Source of the DNA: Cyclobacteriaceae bacterium
GTDB lineage: Bacteria; Bacteroidota; Bacteroidia; Cytophagales; Cyclobacteriaceae
DNA: 64,000 nucleotides
Direction of reading: 5' to 3'
Assembly: GCA_027533395.1 (NCBI GenBank)
Contig: JAPZUF010000002.1
Location: forward strand, 237,373 to 301,372
This document shows, in pieces, positions 7,574 to 14,099 of the stretch. Every line of letters begins with the position of its first letter. Position 1 is the first letter of the stretch. Both the position numbers and the translations under genes were made by a program. The notes under the pieces are model-generated. The model was not told where the DNA came from. It did not search any database and saw only the letters and a list, made by a program, of their open reading frames with translations.

Positions 7574-8806
7574 TCAAGATAGTGGTAAGCTTATCGTAAA
7601 GGTACTGCCTTTTCCGTAGACACTTGTAAAGGTAAGATTACCTTTTAGTAATTCAATGTATCTTTTTACAATATGTAAACCTAAACCTGTGCCTTGAATG
7701 TTGGTTGCATTGCTTGCTCTGAAAAAACGTTCAGCTAAATGTTTCACATCTTCTTCTGGTATGCCAATTCCTTCATCTTTAATGGAAATCGAGATAGAAT
7801 CAGAATTATTCTTAATTTCCACAACAATTTTTTTATCTGCTTCAGAATACTTGCTTGCGTTTGAAATCAGGTTGAAAAGTATGTTGCGCATAATGCGTGT
7901 ATCGCTAATGATAGTTACGTTTTTATCTAGTTGGATGCTAATATTTTGTCCTGACTTTAAAGATGGGCGCATTTCATCTGTTACTTCACTCATAAAATGT
8001 CCTAAGTCAACAGGTTCATGCATTACTTCGAGTTTGCCTTCTTCCAGTTTACCTAGTGATAAGAAATCGTTGAGGATAGTAGTAAGGTGATGAACAGAAG
8101 ATTTGATTCGCAGAATGTGTTTTTCTTGCTTATTAAATTCATTCCTTATTCTATACTGGTCAATTAATGAAACCGATGATAGAATAGAACTAAGTGGTGT
8201 TCTGAACTCGTGCGAAGCGATGGAAACAAATTTTGATTTGAGTTCATTCAATTCTCTTTCTTTCTCCAAAGATTTCTTGGCATCTTCTTCAGCTTTTTTT
8301 CTTTCTCTAACCTCATTCTCTAATTTATGAACAGATATATGTAAGGCTTCTGTTCTGGCTTCAACTTTCTTTTCTAATTCTGTAGCGTAAACGATAAGTT
8401 GTTCCTCACTTCGTTTAAGTCCATCTTCGGCTTTTTTTCTTTGTGAAATATCGATAATGAAAGCCATCACCACTAGCTCGCCATTATTCTGGGTGTAACT
8501 TAAACTTACTTCCACTGGAAATTCAGTTCCATCTTTTCGTAGTGCCCAAAGATCTCGTCCTACGCCCATTCTACGCGGCTCAGGATTTTTAGCAAAACTC
8601 TCTCGCATGGCAACATGCGAAAATTTAAACCTTCCCGGAAGCAAAGCTTCCAATTGTAAATTTCTCAATTCGTCTTTATTGTATCTAAAAATGGTTTCTG
8701 CAGCAGGATTAGCAATTAGAATTTTGCCGTCCTTGTTAATAATCAGAATGCCTTCGGTAGATCCGTAGAAAATTTCTTTGAAGCTAATGTTTGTATGTTC
8801 AATCAC
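7574..8806 (-). CDS. PAS-domain sensor histidine kinase, FixL-like
   Basis: I chose the GTG at 8806 (MIEHTNISFKEIFYGSTEG); the frame stays open to a TTG at 8839, but that codon lies inside an operator-like palindrome. Numbered from the GTG, residues about 10-125 are a PAS domain, then a coiled coil (about 130-190), a HisKA domain with His in SIASHEFRTPL, and a HATPase domain with NLISNASKYSE, DEGIGIP and GTGLGLHIV. There are no membrane segments, so the sensor is cytoplasmic. His64 and Arg84 of the PAS domain align with the haem-ligand histidine and the oxygen-contacting arginine of FixL (spacing His-x19-Arg ending GVGR). The same pattern also occurs in PAS domains not known to hold haem, so haem binding is inferred. 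It is in an operon with the Crp-output regulator. Confidence 0.93.
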   Translation of the reverse strand: MIEHTNISFKEIFYGSTEGILIINKDGKILIANPAAETIFRYNKDELRNLQLEALLPGRFKFSHVAMRESFAKNPEPRRMGVGRDLWALRKDGTEFPVEVSLSYTQNNGELVVMAFIIDISQRKKAEDGLKRSEEQLIVYATELEKKVEARTEALHISVHKLENEVRERKKAEEDAKKSLEKERELNELKSKFVSIASHEFRTPLSSILSSVSLIDQYRIRNEFNKQEKHILRIKSSVHHLTTILNDFLSLGKLEEGKLEVMHEPVDLGHFMSEVTDEMRPSLKSGQNISIQLDKNVTIISDTRIMRNILFNLISNASKYSEADKKIVVEIKNNSDSISISIKDEGIGIPEEDVKHLAERFFRASNATNIQGTGLGLHIVKRYIELLKGNLTFTSVYGKGSTFTISLPLS

Positions 8807-8832
8807 GGGCTTAAGATAAACAAGAAACCAAC

Positions 8833-8846
8833 ATGACAAAAGTCAT
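8833..8846. promoter_or_regulatory. FNR/CRP-type perfect palindrome between kinase and stress genes
   Basis: ATGACAAAAGTCAT has perfect 5-nt arms around AAAA, extended to six by C/G at 8832 and 8847. The geometry equals the two palindromes before ccoNO. It starts 27 nt before the kinase GTG and 83 nt before the universal stress gene, so a bound regulator could control both directions, including its own operon. Confidence 0.55.
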
Positions 8847-8880
8847 GTAATCACTTGAATATTGTTGGCAACTTTGCAAG

Positions 8881-8900
8881 TGCTAAATAGTTATTTAGCA
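8881..8900. promoter_or_regulatory. 20-bp perfect inverted repeat upstream of universal stress gene
   Basis: TGCTAAATA and TATTTAGCA are exact 9-bp complementary arms around GT. The repeat ends 28 nt before the ATG at 8929, in the leader or promoter of the stress gene. It is not followed by a T-run, so an operator is more likely than a terminator. The binding factor is unknown. Confidence 0.45.
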
Positions 8901-8928
8901 TAGTGAACGAGATAGAAACGCTTCTGTG

Positions 8929-9345
8929 ATGAGTATACCAAAAACGGTTTTGTGTATGATTGATCTTTCTGATGATTCTAAAAGAGCATTAGAAAAAGCT
9001 GCCCGTATTGCTAAAAATAAAGGAAGTGAACTTGTGGTGCTTTATCCGTATCGACTTAAAAATCAGCAAGTTGGAGAACATAAAGTTACATTAAAGCAAA
9101 GATTGGAGCAAGAAGCCTATTCCAGATTTGATTCCATGAAGCAGAGTGTTTCTGAATTGGAATTGGTACCTTATACTTTTTCTCCCGAGGTTGGTTTTGA
9201 AACAGATAGACTCGAAGCACACCTTCAAACCAAACCAATTGAGCATGTTTATTTATGTAAATCAATTGCTTTGCAGGCAGAAGCTAATAGCGATTGGCAT
9301 TCATTTGTAAAGGCTTTACAGATTCCTGTTGAAATGGTTCCTTAA
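8929..9345 (+). CDS. Universal stress protein family protein (single domain, divergent)
   Basis: The 138-residue protein begins SIPKTVLCMIDLSDDSKRAL and continues as one alpha/beta Usp fold (AARIAKNKGSELVVLYPY). I start it at the ATG at 8929, one codon after a GTG. It lacks the C-terminal ATP-binding motif G-x2-G-x9-G-S/T found in the neighbouring gene, so it is probably a non-ATP-binding member. It is read divergently from the histidine kinase operon, with two palindromes in the shared region, and is followed 65 nt later by a tandem Usp gene. A role in low-oxygen stress survival fits the context but is not shown. Confidence 0.75.
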   Translation: MSIPKTVLCMIDLSDDSKRALEKAARIAKNKGSELVVLYPYRLKNQQVGEHKVTLKQRLEQEAYSRFDSMKQSVSELELVPYTFSPEVGFETDRLEAHLQTKPIEHVYLCKSIALQAEANSDWHSFVKALQIPVEMVP

Positions 9346-9410
9346 AATCCATTTCAATAGCTAAATCATATTTTTGATTATCTTTAAACACGTTAAATTT
9401 TACCCCCTTT

Positions 9411-10271
9411 ATGAAAAAGATATTGGTTCCAACGGATTTTTCGAAACCAGCTCAAATGGCAGTAGATGTAGCTGCTGATATCGCACGTAAGTCTGGTGCA
9501 CAATTAATTTTACTTCATGTTATTGAAGAAATAGTTGGCGGCTCTTTCAATGTGGAAGGACAGGTTGACTTTGAAGGAGACATGGAAGATAAACTCTTTA
9601 CCTTAAAAATGATCGAGCGATCAAAAAAATTAATGGCGAAAGCTGTGGCCGACCCTAAATTAGAAGGTGTAAAAGTTAAACCTGAATTAAGAATGGGATC
9701 TCCTTTTCATGGTATGAACTCCATTATTACAGATCATAAAGTTGACTTAGTAGTAATGGGCACGGCTGGTCATAGTAATTTAGAAGAGGCTGTAATTGGC
9801 TCAAATACAGAAAAGGTGGTACGCCATGCAGCTTGCCCTGTTTTAACAGTGCACCAAAAACCTGCCAGCAAAGATTTTAAAAACATCGTGTATGCAACTG
9901 CGATGAATAAAGATGAAGAAGTATTTTCTCGCATTGTAAAACGCGCACAACAATTATATGATTCAACTATTCACTTAGTTAGAATTAATACGCCAGGTAA
10001 CTTTCAACGCGATGCAGTGGTTAGAAAGGCCATGAACGATTTTGCGAAAAAATTGCAATTGAAAAATTACACTATCAATATCTTTAATGATTTAAGTGAA
10101 GAAGAAGGAATCATTTATTTTGCCGATTCTATCAATGCTGATATGGTGGCGATGGCCACACACGGTCGCACTGGTTTTGCACATGTATTAGCCGGTTCAA
10201 TTGCAGAAGATGTAGTCGGGCACTCTAAAAGACCGGTTCTAACTTTTGTTACTAAGCACAAAAAGAAATAA
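9411..10271 (+). CDS. Universal stress protein, two tandem UspA domains
   Basis: The 286-residue protein has two Usp domains. The first (about 1-148) starts MKKILVPTDFSKPAQMAVDVA and ends with the ATP-binding signature GTAGHSNLEEAVIGSNTEKV. The second (about 155-283) carries THGRTGFAHVLAGSIAEDVV. Both signatures fit G-x2-G-x9-G-S/T, so both domains probably bind ATP. Such proteins are cytoplasmic and support survival under starvation or oxygen limitation. A strong terminator follows at 10296. Its neighbourhood with cbb3 oxidase and a Crp-type regulator suggests the same regulon. Confidence 0.92.
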   Translation: MKKILVPTDFSKPAQMAVDVAADIARKSGAQLILLHVIEEIVGGSFNVEGQVDFEGDMEDKLFTLKMIERSKKLMAKAVADPKLEGVKVKPELRMGSPFHGMNSIITDHKVDLVVMGTAGHSNLEEAVIGSNTEKVVRHAACPVLTVHQKPASKDFKNIVYATAMNKDEEVFSRIVKRAQQLYDSTIHLVRINTPGNFQRDAVVRKAMNDFAKKLQLKNYTINIFNDLSEEEGIIYFADSINADMVAMATHGRTGFAHVLAGSIAEDVVGHSKRPVLTFVTKHKKK

Positions 10272-10295
10272 GATAAAAAGAATTATTTTTAAATT

Positions 10296-10320
10296 AAGCC
10301 CTGCAAAACAGGGCTTTTTC
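10296..10320 (+). terminator. Intrinsic terminator after tandem Usp gene
   Basis: AAGCCCTG (10296-10303) pairs with CAGGGCTT (10309-10316) around CAAAA, followed by a T-run. The TTG start of the next gene lies within this T-run. Confidence 0.85.
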
Positions 10321-10322
10321 TT

Positions 10323-11111
10323 TTGACACTCTACGACATACTCGGCATTTCGCAGGCAGCAAGCGAACAGGAAATAAAAAAAGCCTATCGCAAATTGGCT
10401 TTACAATATCATCCTGATAAAAATAAAAGTGCGGATGCTGCAGAAAAGTTTAATCTGATACAACAAGCTTACAATGTATTAAGCAATTCACAATTAAGAA
10501 CTCAATATGACTACACGCTTGTGCTTGGTAACCAACAAAATACACTAGAAGAGGAAGCAACATTTAGAAACAATCATCGAAATCCTCGATATAGAGCCAG
10601 AAGTCATTACCAAAATACAGATAAGGGACCTACCGAAAGGTACATTGCTATGGTTTCCGTTCTTGGCTACTTTAAAAAAGTAAATTACCTGAGCATAGCC
10701 TTGCTACTATTTATTGCAACGGAATACCTTCTTCCTCATAAAACTGAAAAACTTGAAATTGCTGACGTAATGCAAAGAAGAAGTGGTAACCAATACATTT
10801 ATTATTTCGTATTTACGAATGGCGGTAAATTTGATTTTTCGAGGAATTCGGAAGTTTTTCTTTATCGGGGAGATAATTTATTCATTCATTATTCATTGTT
10901 GACTGAAACGTTGATTGAAATTGAGTTACCACGAACAACGTTCAGCTATACAAACTTTCCAACAATTTATGCCAACTTTAGTTTTGTGCCTATTCTTTTA
11001 GCACTTTTAACTTTTCTTTCGATGATCTTTCAAAAGAAAACAGAATTTGCTTTTAGTTTAGGAATCATCAACATATTCTTATTAATCATTATTTTTATCA
11101 TGTTGATTTAA
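10323..11111 (+). CDS. DnaJ (J-domain) protein with C-terminal membrane helices
   Basis: Residues 3-65 are a J domain with the HPD motif at 30-32 ([13 protein letters not shown]), which stimulates the ATPase of DnaK. The zinc finger and substrate domains of full DnaJ are absent. The rest holds a helix near 118-133, a domain of about 70 residues, and two helices near 205-262, so the co-chaperone is probably tethered to the inner membrane. The only usable start I find is TTG at 10323, directly in the T-run of the preceding terminator; no in-frame ATG or GTG precedes the J domain. A stop and 4 nt separate it from the SUI1 gene. Confidence 0.85.
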   Translation: MTLYDILGISQAASEQEIKKAYRKLALQYHPDKNKSADAAEKFNLIQQAYNVLSNSQLRTQYDYTLVLGNQQNTLEEEATFRNNHRNPRYRARSHYQNTDKGPTERYIAMVSVLGYFKKVNYLSIALLLFIATEYLLPHKTEKLEIADVMQRRSGNQYIYYFVFTNGGKFDFSRNSEVFLYRGDNLFIHYSLLTETLIEIELPRTTFSYTNFPTIYANFSFVPILLALLTFLSMIFQKKTEFAFSLGIINIFLLIIIFIMLI

Positions 11112-11115
11112 TGTT

Positions 11116-11466
11116 ATGGCTGCGAAAAAAAACGATTGGAAAAACAGAGAAGGTGTGGTGTATTCTACTTCTAACGATTTCGATTACCAATATCAACAAC
11201 AAGAAGAAGCTGAAACCCTACCCAAACAACAACAAAACCTGATTGTAAAACTCGATAAATCCATGCGAGCCGGTAAACAAGTTACTTTAGTTGTCGGCTT
11301 TATCGGAAACTCAGTCGACCTCGAAAGTTTAGGGAAACTCCTTAAAACCAAATGTGGGGTTGGAGGTTCGGTTAAAGATGGAGAAGTCATCATCCAAGGC
11401 GACCACCGCGATAAATTGGTTGCTGTGCTACAAAAAGAAGGTTATAAAGCAAAAAGAGGCAATTAA
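11116..11466 (+). CDS. SUI1/YciH-family translation factor
   Basis: The 116-residue protein has a low-complexity Gln/Glu N-terminus and a SUI1 domain from about residue 40: LIVKLDKSMRAGKQVTLV, GFIG, LLKTKCGVGGSVKDGEVIIQG, DHRDKL and a terminal GYKAKRGN. SUI1 is eukaryotic eIF1; the bacterial relative YciH binds the small ribosomal subunit and affects start-codon fidelity. It follows the J-domain gene by 4 nt and is likely co-transcribed. Function in this phylum is not established. Confidence 0.9.
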   Translation: MAAKKNDWKNREGVVYSTSNDFDYQYQQQEEAETLPKQQQNLIVKLDKSMRAGKQVTLVVGFIGNSVDLESLGKLLKTKCGVGGSVKDGEVIIQGDHRDKLVAVLQKEGYKAKRGN

Positions 11467-11533
11467 GCTATTGTAATCCTTCTCTAAATCCTTGATTTTC
11501 TGTAAGAAAGCCTTTTAAATTTCAGATTTTTAT

Positions 11534-11541
11534 TACCTTTG
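11534..11541 (+). promoter_or_regulatory. Bacteroidota-type -7 box of the rpsA promoter
   Basis: TACCTTTG followed by C fits the Bacteroidota -7 consensus TAnnTTTG. It lies 103 nt before the rpsA start, leaving a leader of about 95 nt. The upstream -33 element is not clear, so the call rests on the -7 box and position. Confidence 0.5.
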
Positions 11542-11543
11542 CA

Positions 11544-11643
11544 GCCCCATTGGGGAACCAGTCGATAGGTTTCGGCCGGTATGTAAAACCAAATTTGCAA
11601 AGGAAGCCCGGCCTTTGCATGTACAAAGGGCATCAAACCATTT
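11544..11643 (+). ncRNA. Structured 5' leader of rpsA (candidate autoregulatory element)
   Basis: Two hairpins lie between the -7 box and the rpsA start. CCCC-ATT-GGGG is at 11545-11555. TGCAAAGG (11596-11603) pairs perfectly with CCTTTGCA (11612-11619) around an 8-nt loop containing GCCCGG. The second hairpin ends 24 nt before the ATG. S1 represses its own translation through mRNA structure in E. coli; a similar role here is inferred from position only. Confidence 0.4.
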
Positions 11644-13647
11644 ATGGCAAAAAATACAAAAGGCTCTGAACCAAGAGCTAAAAAAGCCACAGAAGCTGAA
11701 GCATTAGCTCCTGTTAAAAAAGTAAAAGGTCCAAAAACAGCCGAAGAGCTTGCTAACGAAGACCTAATCCAAGCAGCAAAAGAATTTAAGAGAGAAGAAG
11801 AAGTAATCACTTCAGAAGCTATTCCTGCTGCTCAATTGAAAAAAGAATTGTATGCTAAGCAAGTGGCAGGACAATTCGATTGGGATGCTTACGAAACAAA
11901 AGGTTTTGGCGAAGGCTACTCAAAAGACAAAAAGCAAGAAATGTTAAACCTTTATGGTAACACCGTTACTACTGTAAACAGTGGTGAATTGGTTGAAGGA
12001 ATCGTAGTAGGCATTAACGATCGCGATGTAATTCTTAACATCGGTTTCAAATCAGATGGTTTGGTGCCATTGGCAGAATTTAAAGACAATCCTAATTTAA
12101 AAATTGGTGATACAGTAGATTTATTCATCGAAGAGCGCGAAGACAAAATGGGTCAGCTCATCCTTAGCCGCAGAAAAGCGAAGTTGATGAAAGGATGGGA
12201 TTTGGTACAAAAAGCACTCGACAACGACTCTATCATCGAAGGTTTTGTAAAACGCAGAACAAAAGGTGGTTTGATTGTAGATGTGTTTGGTATCGAAGCC
12301 TTCTTACCAGGTTCGCAAATCGATGTGAAGCCAATTCGCGATTTCGATATTTATGTGAACAAAACCATGGAAGTGAAAGTGGTGAAAATCAACTACACTA
12401 ACGACAACGTGGTTGTATCGCACAAAGTATTGATTGAAAAAGATATCGAACAACAAAAGGTAGCCATCCTCAACAACTTAGAGAAAGGACAAGTGTTGGA
12501 AGGAACCATCAAGAATATGACCAACTTCGGTGTGTTTATCGACTTAGGTGGCGTAGATGGTTTACTACACATTACCGATATTTCGTGGGGTCGCATCAAC
12601 CATCCGGAAGAGATGTTGAAGTTAGACCAAGTAGTAAAAGTAGTTGTATTGGATTTCGATGGCGACAAGAAACGCATCAGCTTAGGTATGAAGCAATTGA
12701 CTTCACATCCTTGGGATTCATTAACTACTAACTTAGAAGTTGGATCTAAAGTAAAAGGTAAGATTGTTAACGTTGCAGACTACGGTGCATTCTTAGAATT
12801 ACAACCAGGCGTTGAAGGCTTGATTCACGTAAGTGAAATGAGCTGGTCACAACACTTACGCAATCCACAAGACTTTATGAAAGTGGGTGACGAAGTAGAA
12901 GCTGTTGTGTTAACCTTAGATCGTGATGAGCGCAAAATGTCTTTAGGCATTAAGCAATTAACTGAAGATCCTTGGACACGCCAAGATGTGATGAACAAAT
13001 ATGCAGTTGGCACTAAGCACAAAGGTGTTGTTCGTAACTTAACTAACTTCGGATTGTTCTTAGAATTAGAAGAAGGCATCGATGGATTAGTACACGTTTC
13101 AGATTTAAGCTGGACAAAGAAAATCAAACATCCTTCAGAATTTGTGAAAGTAGGAGATGCTTTAGAAGTACAAGTGTTGGAACTAGATGCAGCTAACCGT
13201 AGATTAGCGTTAAGCCACAAGCATTTAGAAGAAAACCCTTGGGATACTTTCGAAACTATATTTACAATCGGCTCTGAACACAAGTGTACAGTTATCAGCA
13301 AAAATGATAAAGGTGTTGTTTTAGAATTACCTTATGGTATCGAAGGTTTCTGCTCTGCTAAGAACAATGTAAAAGAAGACAACAACAAAATTGAAGTTGG
13401 AGAGTCTGCCGATTACAAAGTAACTGAGTTCTCGAAAGACGATCGTAGAATTGTGTTATCACACAAAGCAATCTGGTCAACTGAAGAAGAGAAAGCAGCA
13501 GCACCTGCAGCAAAGAAAGGCGCGAAACCAGCAAAAGATGCACAGCCAACAGTGAAGTCGATTAACCAGGCAACTGAGAAATCCACTTTAGGCGACATCG
13601 AAGCTTTGAGCGCGTTAAAGAACAAGATGACAGGCGACAACAAGTAA
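11644..13647 (+). CDS. rpsA: 30S ribosomal protein S1
   Basis: The 667-residue protein has a charged 115-residue N-terminal extension and six S1 RNA-binding repeats of about 85 residues: about 117-185, 200-268, 285-355, 370-445, 457-530 and 545-612. Repeats 3-5 carry the classical NFGVFIDLGGVDGLLHITDISW type motif; repeats 1, 2 and 6 are more divergent, as usual for the ribosome-binding and terminal repeats. The C-terminus is a basic Ala/Lys tail. S1 tethers mRNA to the 30S subunit, which matters in Bacteroidota because most starts lack Shine-Dalgarno sequences. The gene stands alone with its own promoter, leader and terminator. Confidence 0.98.
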   Translation: MAKNTKGSEPRAKKATEAEALAPVKKVKGPKTAEELANEDLIQAAKEFKREEEVITSEAIPAAQLKKELYAKQVAGQFDWDAYETKGFGEGYSKDKKQEMLNLYGNTVTTVNSGELVEGIVVGINDRDVILNIGFKSDGLVPLAEFKDNPNLKIGDTVDLFIEEREDKMGQLILSRRKAKLMKGWDLVQKALDNDSIIEGFVKRRTKGGLIVDVFGIEAFLPGSQIDVKPIRDFDIYVNKTMEVKVVKINYTNDNVVVSHKVLIEKDIEQQKVAILNNLEKGQVLEGTIKNMTNFGVFIDLGGVDGLLHITDISWGRINHPEEMLKLDQVVKVVVLDFDGDKKRISLGMKQLTSHPWDSLTTNLEVGSKVKGKIVNVADYGAFLELQPGVEGLIHVSEMSWSQHLRNPQDFMKVGDEVEAVVLTLDRDERKMSLGIKQLTEDPWTRQDVMNKYAVGTKHKGVVRNLTNFGLFLELEEGIDGLVHVSDLSWTKKIKHPSEFVKVGDALEVQVLELDAANRRLALSHKHLEENPWDTFETIFTIGSEHKCTVISKNDKGVVLELPYGIEGFCSAKNNVKEDNNKIEVGESADYKVTEFSKDDRRIVLSHKAIWSTEEEKAAAPAAKKGAKPAKDAQPTVKSINQATEKSTLGDIEALSALKNKMTGDNK

Positions 13648-13670
13648 TTGTTGTATATAGATATGAGAAG

Positions 13671-13700
13671 GGTGGTTCCTTAAAAGGTTCCACCTTTCTT
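13671..13700 (+). terminator. Terminator after rpsA
   Basis: GGTGG-TT-CC at 13671-13679 pairs with GG-TT-CCACC at 13686-13694, with an internal TT/TT bulge, followed by a T-rich stretch. Confidence 0.7.
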
Positions 13701-13778
13701 TTTCACAGAGCATTTGTTGCAACAGCGATAATTGCTATTTTTGAAAATAATTTGAAATTTAAAATTTTGAATTTAACT

Positions 13779-13849
13779 GGTTCCGTGGCCGAGTGGCTAG
13801 GCTGAGCTCTGCAAAAGCTCCTACAGCGGTTCGAATCCGCTCGGAACCT
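13779..13849 (+). tRNA. tRNA-Cys (GCA)
   Basis: The 71-nt cloverleaf has acceptor arms GGTTCCG (13779-13785) and CGGAACC (13842-13848), anticodon stem GAGCT/AGCTC with loop CTGCAAA giving anticodon GCA, and a T loop GGTTCGAATCC. The discriminator base is U, as expected for tRNA-Cys. The 3' CCA is not encoded. A terminator follows within 7 nt. Confidence 0.96.
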
Positions 13850-13855
13850 CAACAT

Positions 13856-13887
13856 AAAAGACTACTTGAAAGAGTAGTCTTTTTTTA
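13856..13887 (+). terminator. Terminator after tRNA-Cys
   Basis: AAAAGACTACT (13856-13866) pairs with AGTAGTCTTTT (13873-13883) around TGAAAG and runs into a T-stretch. Confidence 0.9.
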
Positions 13888-13994
13888 TTTCTATAATTAC
13901 CGAAATGGATACCAAAGGTTAACGGTAAATAAATGGTGTCTTTGTTTCATTACTTTTAATTCATCAAGTTGAATAATATATTTTCGTTAAAAAC

Positions 13995-14026
13995 TTGCTG
14001 CCAAATAATTTTTGAGTTTACTTTTG
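13995..14026 (+). promoter_or_regulatory. Bacteroidota-type promoter of the adhesin-porP operon
   Basis: TTG at 13995-13997 (-33 element) is followed after 21 nt by TACTTTTG at 14019-14026, a good match to TAnnTTTG. The start codon of the adhesin gene is 73 nt downstream. Confidence 0.5.
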
Positions 14027-14099
14027 TTTAAACTTTTGAGGGCTCCAAAATAGCACGTCATAAGTCTTTTACTTACTTAATCCTAATCCTCCCTTCTAT

